A stretch of DNA of 64,000 nt from Acanthochlamys bracteata. Lineage: Eukaryota > Streptophyta > Magnoliopsida > Pandanales > Velloziaceae. The stretch covers positions 870,501 through 934,500 of the forward strand of contig CM034143.1 in NCBI GenBank assembly GCA_019914995.1, in the 5' to 3' direction. A program made the translations under genes and the position numbers. Positions 16,979 to 30,280 of this stretch are shown here, in pieces. Under the pieces are notes generated by a model that worked only from the letters and a program-made list of their open reading frames with translations, had not been told where the DNA came from and did no database searches. Positions within the stretch are counted from its first letter, which is position 1; every line of letters starts with the position of its first letter.

Positions 16979-19900
16979 ATGGCGGCCCTATTCCGTCTAG
17001 CAACTCACCTTGTGTTCCCTTCTCCCTCACCCTGTAGCTGCAACGCTCGCTCGTTCTTTCTTCGTTGCTCTCTGCGGCAAAACATCAAACACTTCTCCTG
17101 CACACCAGCCAAATCAACGAGATTGTCGAGAAAAGCCAAACAACAGCTACCTGAAACCATTCTACGCCACCAACTCGGTCTCTGCTCGAAGCACAACGAT
17201 CTCGCCGGAGCACTCAATCTCTACAACTCTGCTGTTGAAAGTTTAACACCTCTCTCCCTTCCCCATTTCAATTGCCTTCTCTATCTCTGTTCTTCCCATT
17301 CGGCCTTTGATTCAGGTTTCAAGATTCTTTCCCACATGCGCGAGCTTGGAATTTCACCTAATGAGTCTACATTCACATCTGCAGCTCGTCTCGCTGCTGT
17401 TGCTGATGATCCCAATCTTTCTTTTGACTTGGTTCTGCAGATGGCGGAATCTGGAATCCCGCCAAAGCTTCGATCTTTCGCTCCAGCAATATTAGGGTTC
17501 TGTAAAAGAAACGATTTTGATGGGGCTAGACGGGTGGAATTGAAAATGGATGAGTTTGGGGTTGCGCCTGATGAACCGGAGCTGGTGGAAATGTTTCGGG
17601 TGAATGCGGAAGCTGGAAGGGGAGATGAAGTGTATAGAATTTTGCATAGAATGAGAGCACTGGTTCGGCAAGTGCAAGAAACTACTGCCGAGAAAATTGA
17701 GAGTTGGTTTGGGTCTGAAGCAGCCGCTGGAGTTGGAGTAGAACAGTGGGATGGAGGGGAGGTGAAGGAAGGCATCGCAAAAGGAGGTGGGGGTTGGCAT
17801 GGTCAAGGTTGGTTAGGAAAGGGCACATGGAGTGTTGGGCGGAGTGAAATAAATGTGGAGGGAGTTTGCCAGAGGTGTGGGGAGAAGTTGGTTTGTGTAG
17901 ATATTGATCAAAAGGAGACAGAGGAGTTTGCTACATCGGTGGCAGCACTTGCATTGGAGAAGGAGACCATGACAGATTTTGTCGGGTTCCAGGTCTGTTT
18001 TAGCAACTTTCAATTGCTTGCTTGCCATATGTTTGGGTTGATATGGCTTGTTCTTGTGCTTATAGTAGACCTTAAATGGTAGATATTCTTGCTGTTATGT
18101 TTTAGGTGGATTTTGTTTGACAGATTGGAAATAATAGGCACGGTAGCTTCATCTGTGTCTTGTTTCCATGTTCAGATGGTGGAGTTCTGATGTTCAGTTT
18201 CTACCTGCTATAGACGTTTTCCTTTTAGTAATTCATTTCAAGTTCTTGACTACTTTATACTTCATGTACGTTTGTTTGAACGTACATGTGTGGCGACTAA
18301 AGTTCATTGCCGTGTATACTCGAATGCAATGTCAAAGGCGTCATCCATTAAATACACATATTGTTCTATTGAGAGTAAAAAGTACATTTTTGCAGTTTTT
18401 GCAAATTAACATGGTACCGTTCTATGATTTTTGTGATAAAAAATTAATTGATGAGTGTGTGATGATGATGACTTGACTGAATGACTCTGTTCAGGAGTGG
18501 CTTGAACGCCATGGGCCTTTTGATGCTGTTGTTGATGGTGCAAATGTAGGCTTGAGTTATGAACGTAACTTCAATTTTCTCCAGGTAAACAGCTGTCTGG
18601 AACCAGTATACCATCTTATAATGTATTAAATGATATAATATTGTGCAAAGAAAATATATGTGGCAGCTAAATGGTATAGTGAATGGAATGCGTCAAATGA
18701 GTCCATCTAAAAGAATGCCGCTTGTCATACTGCATCACCGCCGTGTAAAAGCGGGTGCTGCTGCAAATCCAAGAAATAAGAAGCTGTTGGAAAACTGGCG
18801 GAAGTCTGGTGTACTATATGCAACCCCACCTGGTTCAAATGATGACTGGTAGTAACTTTATCTTTATCACAATTCCAAGAAAATTGTTGTGTATCTTGGT
18901 TTCAAATTTATCTTTCATAGTACAGTTTGAAGCTCTTGACCGAATAGTTTATCTTTCTTGAGCTTAACTTTTGAATAAGGAAGTTAGATTTTAGGGTGTA
19001 GGCTGTTTGCTTAATGATGCCGATGCTTATCAGAGAACCTTTTTGTTTAATATTTCATTAGAGTTGCCAATGCTGCTTTTCCAAATACTTTTATGTTATA
19101 ATATTTCATTAGAAACTTTAATAATTCAAACAAAGAGCTTTCATTCATTAATTTAGGCTAGATGTTTGTACTTTTTAAGGATAGCCTACTCCTGGAAACA
19201 TAACAAGCTATTACATTGCCTCTGGTATATAGAGTTGGATAGGTTTTATTCGTTCAGATAATACCAGTCAAGTCTGATTGCATTTTCAGCAATTCCTTTC
19301 AGTTCTGTTTTCCTTGTATCAGGCTTGTTCAGACAAACATGATCTTTTCTTTCCTTCATGTAATGTTTCCAGGTTTGGACCGATGGATGATACTATTAAT
19401 TTTAAGCGTGTGTGTTTTTTGCCACTTAACTAAAAAAATTACTTTGTGCTAATTAACTATAGTATATCAGTCAACTTTAGCAATCAAAATGCTTATTAAT
19501 AAAATTGTTTTGGTTCTGAAATTTCATGCCTCTTCAGGGATGAAGTTCTGAAGTGTAGTTTCATATTGTATAGGTACTGGTTGTATGCAGCTGTCAGTAG
19601 TAAATCGTTACTTGTCACAAATGATGAGATGAGGGACCACTTGTTTGAATTGTTAGGGAGTGGCTTCTTCCCTAGATGGAAAGAGAAGCATCAGGTATTT
19701 TCTTGCTTAGATGTTTTAATCATTTTTTACCCTGTAACACTCAGACATTTTTAAGCTTCAGTTATAGATCATCCTTTGCTAATAGGAAACAAAAATAGCA
19801 TGGAGATGAGCTATTATGTCATCTGTTTCCTCTGTATATTTGCAGGTTCGCTTTACAATCTCCAAAGAGGGTCCAACTTTTCACATGCCACCTCGATATT

Positions 19901-20177
19901 CTATTGTTATACAGGTAAGATGAGAATCATCACCATCAATATTATTGTCAGGAAGAAGCTGAGCATCTTGGATATAATTCATATGTTAAGTACTTCACTG
20001 AGTTATCCCATCTCGTTTCATGCACATTACCAGGAATCTGAAACTGGGAGCTGGCATTTACCGACAGTTATCGGTGATGATATTGAAGCACCACGACAGT
20101 GGGTTTGTGCTACCAGGAATACTCCTCTTGCCTCATATTCTCAAGAACAGTTCGTTGGAATGGCGTGTAATATGTAG
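16979..20177 (+). CDS. PRORP: Protein-only RNase P (PRORP)
   Basis: RNA-free endonuclease that removes 5' leaders from precursor tRNAs. Exons: 16979-17992, 18495-18584, 18667-18848, 19574-19694, 19846-19914, 20034-20177; GT-AG, phase kept; 539 aa against 528-576 for Arabidopsis PRORPs (from memory). Exon 1 holds the pentatricopeptide-like repeats (about 60-280, e.g. MRELGISPNESTFTSA) and the first half of the zinc site (CQRCG, Cys297/Cys300). The metallonuclease (NYN) domain follows: Asp352 in DAVVDGANVG, Asp427/Asp428 in PGSNDDW, Asp446 in LVTNDEMRDH. The zinc site is closed by His500 (SWHLP) and Cys517 (QWVCA). All expected catalytic and zinc residues are present. The first 50 residues are rich in Ser, Arg and Leu with almost no acidic residues, resembling an organelle presequence. 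Confidence 0.95.
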
Positions 20178-20546
20178 AAGGTGCTCCTTTAATGGAGCAG
20201 AATTTTGTCTATATATTTTTCGCTCCTTGTAATCTCATGCTTTGTATCATAATGCTTTCAGTTTATGGGGCAGGTTTCTGGACCTCTGGTTATTTCAGCT
20301 TAACTGTAGCAATATGTGACACAACAACTTTGTAGTTCTTGTAAATCTCAAAAAGTATATAAGAAGTTGCTCCAGTATGATCCTAATGGCCGGCCTTCCC
20401 TTTATAGAAAATAGGTGAAGTGCCCAAAGATTATATAAACACTCTTACTGTTTCTCTGCGTTCAACTAGCATTGCGTCTGTCAAGGTGATTGTGCTTATG
20501 TTCGAAAATCAAGTCACTGCCTCTGGTAAGAAAGGCATTATTTTTC

Positions 20547-20571
20547 TTATTATTATTATTATTATTATTAG
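20547..20571. repeat. TTA/TAT trinucleotide microsatellite
   Basis: About eight uninterrupted TTA units in the 3' flank of PRORP. Probably length-variable. Confidence 0.8.
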
Positions 20572-22959
20572 TAAATGCTGAAACTTTTGGATTTACTTTC
20601 TTTCAATCTTCACATATGTATTTGTTAAGGTGGGGATTTTTATATGCTCTACTATATCTTGTTTTCCTTTTCGTGATCATACTACCAATTGATTTCGTCC
20701 ACAAGGAATGCACAGGTTTCTGAGAGCCAGAAAATCCATGTTGATGCTATAACAGGTATAACCTGAGAAGTCACCACTATGTACTCTTCAGTGATAGGAG
20801 AGATGCCAATCCTTCTCGAGTACTCAAGGTCCTCCCTCATTCCTTTCTTTAGCAACTGTAAACTACTTCTTAATGTAGTTTATCTGGAATTATGGCAATA
20901 TGCATATGCTTGAATTACAGAGGTAGATATTCTGATATCATAAATTGCAGAATAGCTTGTATAGAGAGACTAGTAGAGCTGTCTTCATATGTTAAATGTT
21001 TATTTCTGTCAAGTTGACTGGACCGTGTTGGAAAGCGGAGTTTGATCATTGTATCGGAAAATCTACTTATAACGGACATCTGTGTACCAGACATCTTAAT
21101 GCCATTGGTGACGACTGGAGATTTTGTGCAAGAACCATCAAGTTCCTTTTACCATGGCGATCTCTAACTAAGCTTTGAATGCTTTACAAGTTTCAAACTC
21201 ATACATTGTGGACAATTTTAACTACCATTGTCTTGGCTATGGGTCGTTTAGATGTTAATGATGCGGAAATCAGAAAATTGCACTATCCATTTTCAGAATC
21301 CTGCCCTGGAGATTTAGTGTAACTCTAAGCAGTCTAGGATTCAAACAAAGCATATCCATATAGCTATATGTTCTTCAAATTCATTAAGCTGGTGAATTTC
21401 TTTTCTAATAAGAAATGCATAGTCTGATTGACTCTGACAAAACCAAACCATCTGGTCTTTTGTGTGAAGTTTTCAGGTTGCTTTATCATGTCGAATGATG
21501 AATTTGCCTGACTGAAAGTAGGGAAACATGAGCTTAGCACTTCTGTTGAGGAACTCCTTGGAAATTTAATCAGTTTCATAGGAACTGCCATTATAATCTG
21601 TGATAGACCTCATCTCCTATTGAAGAACTACTCGTGTGATTTGCTCAGCTTGACTTTGTCTTTCTTGCTGTGATCCTGACTGACTCTATTGCTAAGGATC
21701 CATGAAGCTTAGAAATTTTGCCTTCGTTTCAAAGGCTCTCTTCTCAGATGTTTTGAACAGGCTTGTTATGTTTTTTTTCCATGATTAGGCAACAACTTTA
21801 GGCCCTCCAACCAGATTTTAAGAACATGTTCGCATGAAATGGTTCTTTCCCTTGTCATGTAATAGATTTCTCATGATATAATTTTAAGAAACTTATTCTG
21901 TGATGGCAGCTGGAAGGACGGAAAACGACACTGAATAATGAGATGATGTGGTGGCTGAGTGGACAAAAGTCAAGGATGAAATTTGTTCATTGCTATGTCA
22001 GTGGACTGAATCTGATTCAAGAGATTGCTGTTGGATTCAGATACTATATATTCTCTAAAGAACTTCTGCTCTGGTGAGTTCTTAAGAAACTCAGTATGCT
22101 GGTAAATCTGGACTTCTCTTGAATGCTGCACGCCAATATCTGATAACCGCAATGCCTAGTGATGATTTCATATAATATATATAGATTCAATATGCATAAT
22201 GATTTCACAAAAAACTAAGTAATGATGAAGACGAAATATTGGTCTGATATGTAAGGAATCTGAACTGTTGTTCTGTTGAAGGTCCTCAAAGCGGTTGTTT
22301 ATGGAGATTCTCTTCTCTCCAATGAACACTCTGAGTTGATGGATGCTGAAGTTTGGTCCATTTTCATTCAAACACCAAGTACAATCAGATAGAATGTTGG
22401 GGTCCTCTATTTGACGCAATGCAGGTAAAAATCTACTCATGTTACAGTAGTTCCTTGAAAAAAATTCGAATCTTTTTCATTAACTTGGACATTGTTTTCA
22501 AGATCCAGGGAACACCCAAGAACTGGACGGAACATATACAGAATGCTTCTGTACAAATTACTAACAAGCGGTCGGTTCCTGAAACAATCTTCCAAGCTCT
22601 GGTTGCATCCTTCTCTGACTTCAGTAGTTAAAAACGACCTTCTGCTGTCCTTCCATCAGCGGGGCGCGAAAGACAACTGATCAGAGCTTTCAGAATCAGT
22701 TTGTTTTCTATAAGTTCTTGGAAAATTTGCCTACGAGTACAACTATTTGATGATTCTTTTGAAAGCATTTTCAGGTCTTCAATCACAAGTGTGATGTTAC
22801 CGCAAAATTCATTATGTTGATCAAATAGTGCTCGGTTGATGTCTGTACGTTTCACTCACTACATACATTCGAGGGATATACATAAGGCTTCTGAATCTTT
22901 GTATGCAATGTATCTTAAAATCAATGATGCATAGGTTGATGTTTGAAATAACAAACAAC

Positions 22960-23230
22960 AACAGCAAAATAAGTCTTTATCCCAATTGAGTGAGGTCAGT
23001 TATATGAATTCATTTTTTTAATTCTATTTGATTATACATCAAATTTATCAAAAGATCTAATTTTTTGTAATTTTTTATCACCACACTAGACTCAAGTTAA
23101 TTTTGATCTATACTTTCTTCTAAAATGTTCAACAAGAATCGTATCATTCTTATAAATTACATCATTTTACGTCTGCGCAAGATATGTCCGAACCATATAA
23201 TTTTACTTTCTGTGTAACTTGTTGATGTCT
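22960..23230 (+). repeat. Probable dispersed retroposon-like repeat
   Basis: Begins with an ACAACAACAGCAAAAT stretch, then TTTATCCCAATTGAGTGAGG and GTTATATGAATTC. That order (CAA-rich head, CTTTATCCCA, GGGTCGGCTATATGAATC-like block) resembles a dispersed repeat common near plant genes, as I recall it. The copy is decayed and its ends are not defined. Confidence 0.4.
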
Positions 23231-23554
23231 GAAACAACACCTTGGAAATAATTTGGTGACTTTTGTAAAGAGGGGTTTTATGATTTTCTTTAAGAAAAAT
23301 ACGATTTTACATGATTATGAATAATATCATAAGCTTATATGTATCATTTAACTATGTATTGATATGTCACTCTTTGTATCATTCAAGATTAAATCAGTCA
23401 TGGAGAATAATAAGATTTCACTGAGGTTAAATAATGAAACCAGTTAATCATGAAATTGCAGAAATCACTTAGGCCTCAAAAATATGTCCATCTACTCTTC
23501 TTCTCCCAAATACTGATAATACTAATAAAATCAAAACCCGTACAAACATGGAAC

Positions 23555-25423
23555 TTAAATTTTATTGCAGGAGTTGGATGATGATAATCGAAGCCAATGA
23601 GCAAAGCTTTGCAATGTCTTAACATCTGCCCTGTAGTGTTTCTGAGTGAACTCTACCATTTGTGACCAAGTGAAATCAGGATAACGCTGGAATCCATCAA
23701 CGGCGACGAGTTCCGGCGGTGGGGATATGATTTTGTTCTCTTTTGGGCAAAGAAAGAATGCAAGTGATCGCCGTTCCCGGTGACGGTTAACGACTGCACG
23801 GTGCAAGCAACTCTTGTATCTCCCATTTGACAATGCCTACATGATCAGGGTAGCTCCTTAACCCTTTGTTTTGCATAATGAAAAATGAGTAAGATCATAT
23901 TTCGAATAATTGGAAAATAGAAATTTTCAGATTTTAATTTTTTTGGAGAAAGTTGTACGGTATAATTATTAATTTTTTTGTTTTGGATAATACAAAGGAA
24001 TAAATAATAATTGAATAATCATTAGAAAAGTACACGTATAATATACGAACAAAACAATGGACAAGAATAGATATGTGGGGGTCTTATAGTGACCACTACA
24101 AACAACATAACACACTAAAATTCAAAAACCTACAAAAATAAAGCACTTGTTTTAAAAATGTTTTAGAATGCTTATACAATTAAAAAAATTCATAGTAAAA
24201 AATATTTTAAAGATTTTAAAAAATAAAATTTATTTTTTACTTTAATAAATAATAATAGATTTTATAATGTAAAATTTTGTTGAATTTTTTTAAATTAAAA
24301 AAAATTATGTAAAATATTATAGAAAATTTATTGAGAATGTAAAGTGAAATAGAGTTTGAAAAGCACTCGCGAATATGCTCTAAGTAGAGTTCTTAATCTT
24401 ACCATGAAGGTATCACCAATGTTGATCACCATTGCTCCGGTGACCGGTCTCACTGAACGCCACCGGTCACCGGAAAATACTTCGAGTCCATCGACTTGGT
24501 CCTGCTGCAGTATTGTGACTGCTGTCGGATCGCAGTGCGGTCCCGTACCCAGCGTCAGCTCCGGCTCCTGGCACGGCGGGTAGTAGTTGCACCGCATTAT
24601 TGAGCTGCTGTCTGTAAAGAAATTCCGGTAATATTGCCGTTGCTGGAGTCCGAGACTCATCGCCAGAAGCTCCATGATCGCCAGCGAAAGATCGTTCATC
24701 TTCTTACAGTATCTCTCATAAACCAATCTGCAGATTCATGCATTGCAGATAAGAGTATGGAGAAGATAACAAATAAATATTGCAGACGCTAGCTTACCCC
24801 ATATGTATATAATCTTCACCGAGCGTCGACGAGAAGTAATCGACAACGGCACTGCGGTTGTTGTTGTCGTCGTCGTCGCCGGAAGCATTGTATCCGAAAG
24901 AAAGGGTCTCTTTCCAAGGTAACTGCGACGAGAACCTGTCAGCATGGGCGCCGGCGTAACCCCACATGCTTCCCGGTATCCGGCGAGCGCGTAGTTTCTG
25001 CGACAACGGCAGCAAGAAGAATTCGTCCATGCACGCCATCGCATCGCCAATAAGACTCGGTTCAACGCCGTGGCCAGTTACTTGAAAGAAACCATGCACA
25101 GAGCACGCAGAAGCGATAGCTTCAACGGCGCGCTCGGTTGCGGTAACATTGCCATTTAGAAACCCTGAAATGTCAACTATAGGAGCGTCGAGCTCTTCTA
25201 TAGCCGCCGGACAGTCGGCTAATGGCCAGATGAACTCTTTAGGTATGTTCACTTGTTTGCGAAGAAGACTGGAGTCAAAAACAACGCCGCAGGCACCGGC
25301 GCCGTTGGTTGTTAATGTTGTTGTGGAGTTATTGGGTTTCATGAATATTTGTTGTTGTTGTTGTTGTTGTTGTTGCAGCATTGGAGATGGAAGGAGAAGA
25401 GATGTAGGGCTGCTTGAATCCAT
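23555..25423 (-). CDS. GA20ox: Gibberellin 20-oxidase
   Basis: 2-oxoglutarate/Fe(II) dioxygenase that oxidises C-20 of GA12/GA53 stepwise to GA9/GA20, a rate-limiting, cytosolic step of gibberellin synthesis. Exons: 25423-24798, 24727-24403, 23836-23555; GT-AG, phase kept; 410 aa, about 30 longer than Arabidopsis GA20ox1. Hallmarks: LPWKET (168-173), NYYPPCQEP (256-264, 2-oxoglutarate region), iron ligands His273 and Asp275 in GPHCDPT and His329 in SCLHRAVVN, and the 2-oxoglutarate Arg in RRSLAFFLCP. The extra length is N-terminal: nine glutamines at 17-25 plus an Asn/Thr run, and DDDDNNN at about 183-189. An in-frame extension upstream lacks ATG, so 25423 is the start. Members of this family are usually repressed by gibberellin; no element was identified here. 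Confidence 0.96.
25349..25375. repeat. TTG microsatellite coding polyglutamine in GA20ox
   Basis: Nine perfect TTG units, read as CAA on the minus strand, encode Gln17-25. An uninterrupted single-codon run is prone to slippage, so length variation between accessions is likely. Confidence 0.9.
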
Positions 25424-25626
25424 TACTCCAAGATTTCCAAGATGTGTTTTTTTTTTTTTTTGGAGTTTGAAGAACAAGGTGTTGGAGTAGTGAACTTCTA
25501 TTTGTAGTAAAAGTAGATGGAAAAGTTTTTAAGGTTCCCCCACTAACGTTTGTTTTTATTCTTTTTTTCCCGGAACCCACCCTTCAAAATAAAAACCAAA
25601 AGAAAAAAGAGCTTGACTTTACATGT

Positions 25627-25634
25627 TATATAAA
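25627..25634 (-). promoter_or_regulatory. TATA box of the GA20ox gene
   Basis: Minus-strand TTATATAA about 205 bases before the ATG at 25423, the only good TATA candidate in the near upstream region. Confidence 0.45.
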
Positions 25635-25732
25635 CTAATAAAGAATCAAGCAATTTCTTTTTCTTTATTTTTTTATAATATTTTTTGGTGCTTTTTTTTT
25701 TTGTTTTTCTACCAATTTTCAGGATATAATTT

Positions 25733-25915
25733 CAATTTTTTTGAACTTTATTTTTTCTTCATATTCTGAAATTAAAATATTTAACGTATTTTTACCATTT
25801 TAATTTTAATTTTACTTTTACTTTTTAATAATATTACCGTTTAAATTTATTTTTTATGGAACTTTATATTTAAAAAATTTATTTTTATAAAATTGAAACA
25901 CAGACTTAGCATGTA
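25733..25915. repeat. AT-rich repeat copy with AATTGAAACAC terminus
   Basis: AT-rich block whose last part, TTTATTTTTATAAAATTGAA followed by ACACAGACTTAG, matches in order the end of the block at 26450-26640 and more loosely that at 60470-60715. Likely a remnant of a small non-autonomous element. Confidence 0.4.
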
Positions 25916-26449
25916 CTTTGTCTTGTATTACACAAAGAAAAAGACAATGCATGATTTCCAAAGTAGAAGAGATTGACTGTGAGATTAGTATTTATATATC
26001 TTTCCTCCTCTATCTCCTTTTCTGGATCCATATGACAAAACTTCATCAGAATCTCTTTGGCGCAGTTTTGAAGTTCTTATAAAATAAAATTTTTTTATAA
26101 TAAAAAATATTTTTATTTTTTTATTTAAAAAATAATAAAATTTAATAATAAAAAGTTTTACTATATATATTTTTTATATTTTTAATTAAGTTTTTTATAT
26201 TATTATAAAAAATATTTTAAAATGTAAAATTAAAAATAAAAATCAGCATTTTCTAAACGCATCTTTTTTTCTTATTGGACATCAAAATGAACATACCCCA
26301 TACAAATCTAATTATTAATAGAAAGTGAGATTTTTAAAAAAATTATTATAAAAATTTATAAAAATAAATTTACGAAGTGAATAGAAAATTTTGTTTCAAG
26401 TCATTTGAAAGCTACTTTTTTAGGATGAAATAACAAGCCCTTATTTAGG

Positions 26450-26640
26450 GCATATTATAATTACAAAAAAATTCATTTTTTTCTTTAAATTTTAAATTGT
26501 ACTATTTTATATATTTCAATTTTATTTACTGTATTTTAATTACTATTTTAAATTCTAATTCTAAGGATTTTTATTTTTCATCGAATTTTATTTTTACAAA
26601 ATTTATTTTTCTGTAAATTGAAACACTCACCTTAGTAGCG
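26450..26640. repeat. AT-rich repeat copy with AATTGAAACAC terminus
   Basis: Ends TTATTTTTCTGTAAATTGAA then ACACTCACCTTAG, parallel to the end at 25880-25915. The 5' edge (TTTAGGGCATATTATAATTA) is an approximate boundary. Confidence 0.4.
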
Positions 26641-29600
26641 CTCCTTAATTTATATAGTTTACTATATTTCTTAAGTTTCTAAAAAACTAAAAAAACATAT
26701 TTCATGAAAAATCTCATGATATTGATTTAATTTTGAATATGTACAGCATTTTCAAACACATAAAATATAAACGTATCTCATTTCATCTCAGCTGTCAATC
26801 TATAACCCTGTAATGCCTAACTCAACAGAAACACTGCTTCTAGAAATGAAACACTTAAGATTCGTTTATTTTTATTGAAAATAAATTAAATTGTAAAAAA
26901 TGGATTACATAAAAAATAATTATTGAAATTAAAATTTAAATTATTAGAATGTGTTAGAAGTGAAAATTTTTAGTTTTAAAATGTGATCGTTGAAAGTGAA
27001 ATTTTGAAAATTTGTAAGTAAATTATAAACATAGAAAGATTTTGAAACTCAATCTTTTGAGGAAAAAATTGAATTCCAACATAAAAGAAACAATGCACTT
27101 AGCAAAATGACAATTATGTAACTCACTGTTTCTTGCCAGCAAATACAGAAAATTTTTGATAAATTTTCAGTTTTCATTTTCTTGATAGTTTCATGAAGTT
27201 ATGTATGATATCATATACTTGTTTATTTTCAGAAACAACAGAGATCACAGTTCATGGACTCTACTCAAACTGCTTGTCTTCATCTATATCATCACCAATT
27301 CATTATTTGAATGTGATCCTAAATCTCATGTTGTAAGTTTTTCCTTACCAAATTTTTTCTTTCTTTATGTTATCTTAACAAAGAAGTCGAATGATAATTA
27401 ATTTTATCAATATATTTTTAACTCATTATAATCAATAGTAAAAATTCAAATTAAAGCCTTTGTACTGATGCAAATGTGCTCCTAAAAAGTTATGTATCTT
27501 TATCCACATATATGCCTAAAAATTGATTAGAACACTCTTTTTAAACGCACTCATGGCCCTCCTTTTTCGTTTTATGAGAAGAGTATTTTCTAAATTCAAT
27601 CTTTACAGTTGGATATGAAAATTATAAGTTAAAAATATACTAATAATTTTTTATTTAATCGAATCACGAATAGATTTCTATCCTACCATTTGATGAAATT
27701 ATCAAAACTCTAAAATATATAAGTATATATTCTTGTTCATCTTAATTAAGTGGTCGAATAAAAGTGAATTTGTAATTTTATTGTTCTAAAATTTTATCAG
27801 TATAATTTTAACTCGTTATTTTTCATACTCAATGGTGGAGATTAAATTTTAAAATCCCAGAGCCTAAAAATAAGAAAAAATTGCCCAAAAATATTCATAA
27901 GAAAAGAGTTCTTCTATTCTTTATATAAATAATGTATTCTTTAATAGTAAATAGTTGTATGAAACTTAATCATTACCAATTCAATACAACCACATGAACC
28001 AAATTAAGGTGTAGTATTTTATTTTCATGTACTTCAATAACAAAAGACAGATTTTTACCTTCTGCAGGTTCAGCAGCAGCAGAAACAGAAGAAGATTTTT
28101 GCAAACTTGTGAAATATTATTATTGCATAATGATGAATGCCATGTTCTGCATCGATCATCACTGGCTTTGAACAATATTAACAACCTGTCAAATGAAAAA
28201 GAATAGAAACATAAAAAAATTAAATCATGTATTTTAGTTCCAAAGAATGAATGAAGTGTATGTTTGTATTCAGAACTGCAGCAGTTAACAGTTTTGTTTC
28301 TGTTTTTTTTTTTTTTTTGGGTTCTCAGTAACCTTGTCATTCATACAAAGGCCAACTATCATTCATGTTCTTTATAGCTAGCTCTTCAAGAACCCAAAAA
28401 AATTTTTTTAAAAAGATATAAAATAATAACAACTTCAAGTTTACTTCAATTAAACGAATTATTGGTTTAAGACTTATTTACTTCGGCGCAAGTGATTTTA
28501 AAATGATTTTTTTATCAAAAATTTATTTTTGAATAATTTTTTATATTTATTTTTAACAAGTAATCACGCAAGCACTTAACCATGGGCAACCGAGAAAGAC
28601 AGAATAGATATTATTAATTGACAACTAATTATATGATTATGGCAGCAGGATTAGTTATCAGAACTTAAAGAAATTAAACTAATAATACCTTAGGTATATA
28701 AACAACGAAAAAGAAAGAGGAAAAGCAACAATAACAACTAATTCATCTATTTCCTATATGGTTTGGTGATTTTTTCATAACATTATCCCAAAAAAGATGC
28801 ATTAGCCACTGAAAGATGTTTTTTTTTTTTTTTGTTGAATGGCAGATAATAACGGTAGTAGTTCATGGGTCATATTCCACAACATATATATTTTTTTTGG
28901 TCCATAAAAGACTAGTTTTAGCTGATGTCTGGCTAAGCTTTTCAGCTTATTTTATTTTTAATTTTATATTTTTAATAAATTTTTCTATAATTTTTATAAA
29001 AAAAATTTTCAAAATTGATAAGTATAAAAAAATTTTACATAATGAAATCTTATTATTATTTATTTTTATTTTTTTGAGATACAAAAAATAAAACCCTTTT
29101 AAAAAAATGTCTAATATATTTTTTGTTTTAAAAAAAATTATTTTAAAAACATTTTCAAACATTTTCCTCTGGGGTGCACCTCTTTGGCACTAACTGTTTG
29201 TGGAAATAATTCTAAAAGGTGCAGGGTGCTCGCTGCAGCGGGCGCACACACGGTCCCCCATGCAAAAACGACGATCGGCTTCACGTGGATTTTTTGTTTG
29301 CAAACACAAGCAGCAGATATTCCAATTTCATGGTACATTTCAATCATATTTGCCCAACTCCAGGTTTCAGTTTGGACTTTGTTTTCATTTATCAGATTCT
29401 CTACCGATCACTGGTCCTACGGAGAACTACGGCCAATGGAAGGTTGTAAGACAAGAAGTCTAATGGGGTTTAGTAGCTTAGCTCCCATGGTTGATTGGAG
29501 GACATGATTGTCAAGCAAGCATCTTACCCCAGTTTCAAAATAGTTGCGTTTAAAGTGATGAGAAGAGTGAAGGTCCACTGGCTTCATGTGTTGTTTTGGT

Positions 29601-30280
29601 TTTGAAGATGCTACACTTTTTGGTGACAAGAATTTTCAGATTAGTTCATCCAACTTTTAACAAGGCAGAGAAAATCTTGTACCTTCAAAAGTAGACTCTT
29701 CTTATTGGAATCTCGAAGCTATTACGACAATTACAGCTTTTCTTTTCTGTTAATCTGTTTGGATCTTTTTGCTGTGCACAGGAGGTTAAAGATCCACCGT
29801 AGACCCACGGAATGAGTTCATGAACTTTTCTAAGGAGGCACCGGGGCATACCTTTTATGCTCAGCTATTCTTCTGACAAATCTACCATGAATATACATAC
29901 GGCACTTTAGTTAGAAACGCAACCTTTAACAAAAGTGTGACTCAGTACATATACTTAAACAACCGACTGAGCAGATGAAAGTCGAAAACACTGACAAACA
30001 AAACACAGACAATTATAAAGTACACGCAAGTCTTATACTCAAACAAATTACAAACACAAATTCAGAACAAATCCAACCACAAACAATATGTTCGCCAATG
30101 TAACAGAACCATCATAACGTGCACAACTTAGGTAATACACATGATACAGAAATCCTGAGAATCAGTAACACACTGACAAACAGGAGACAGATAACAAAAC
30201 TTGGTTACCATAACAGTTTATTGCATAGTAGTGGTAGTAGTAGCAGTGGAGTTGTAGGTGCAGCCCAACAGTTGGTTCCA

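Larger units (their letters stand above)
20178..23554. other. Long gap without recognisable gene
   Basis: The first few hundred bases are PRORP 3' UTR. From about 20500 the composition stays like transcribed or intronic DNA, not like the A/T-run spacers elsewhere. No frame longer than about 90 codons looks coding, and I recognise no protein motif. A TTA microsatellite lies at about 20547-20571 and a probable dispersed repeat at 22960-23230. It may hold a non-coding transcript or a long-decayed gene; neither is shown. Confidence 0.4.
25424..30280. other. AT-rich spacer between GA20ox and eIF5
   Basis: Nearly 5 kb. The first 200 bases are the GA20ox promoter and leader. From about 25640 to 29170 it is very AT-rich with several repeat-like blocks and homopolymer runs, and no coding frame. 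From about 29180 to 29650 composition is more balanced, with GC-rich patches near 29220-29260, but no recognisable protein. The last roughly 250 bases are the eIF5 3' UTR. Confidence 0.5.

Noticed and set aside
25424-25477. In-frame extension of GA20ox
   Set aside because: Opens without ATG and is a lysine run from a poly-T tract.
28816-29162. Open frames on both strands near 29 kb
   Set aside because: They consist of A/T-run codons (Phe, Ile, Lys) in an AT-rich block with no conserved motif.
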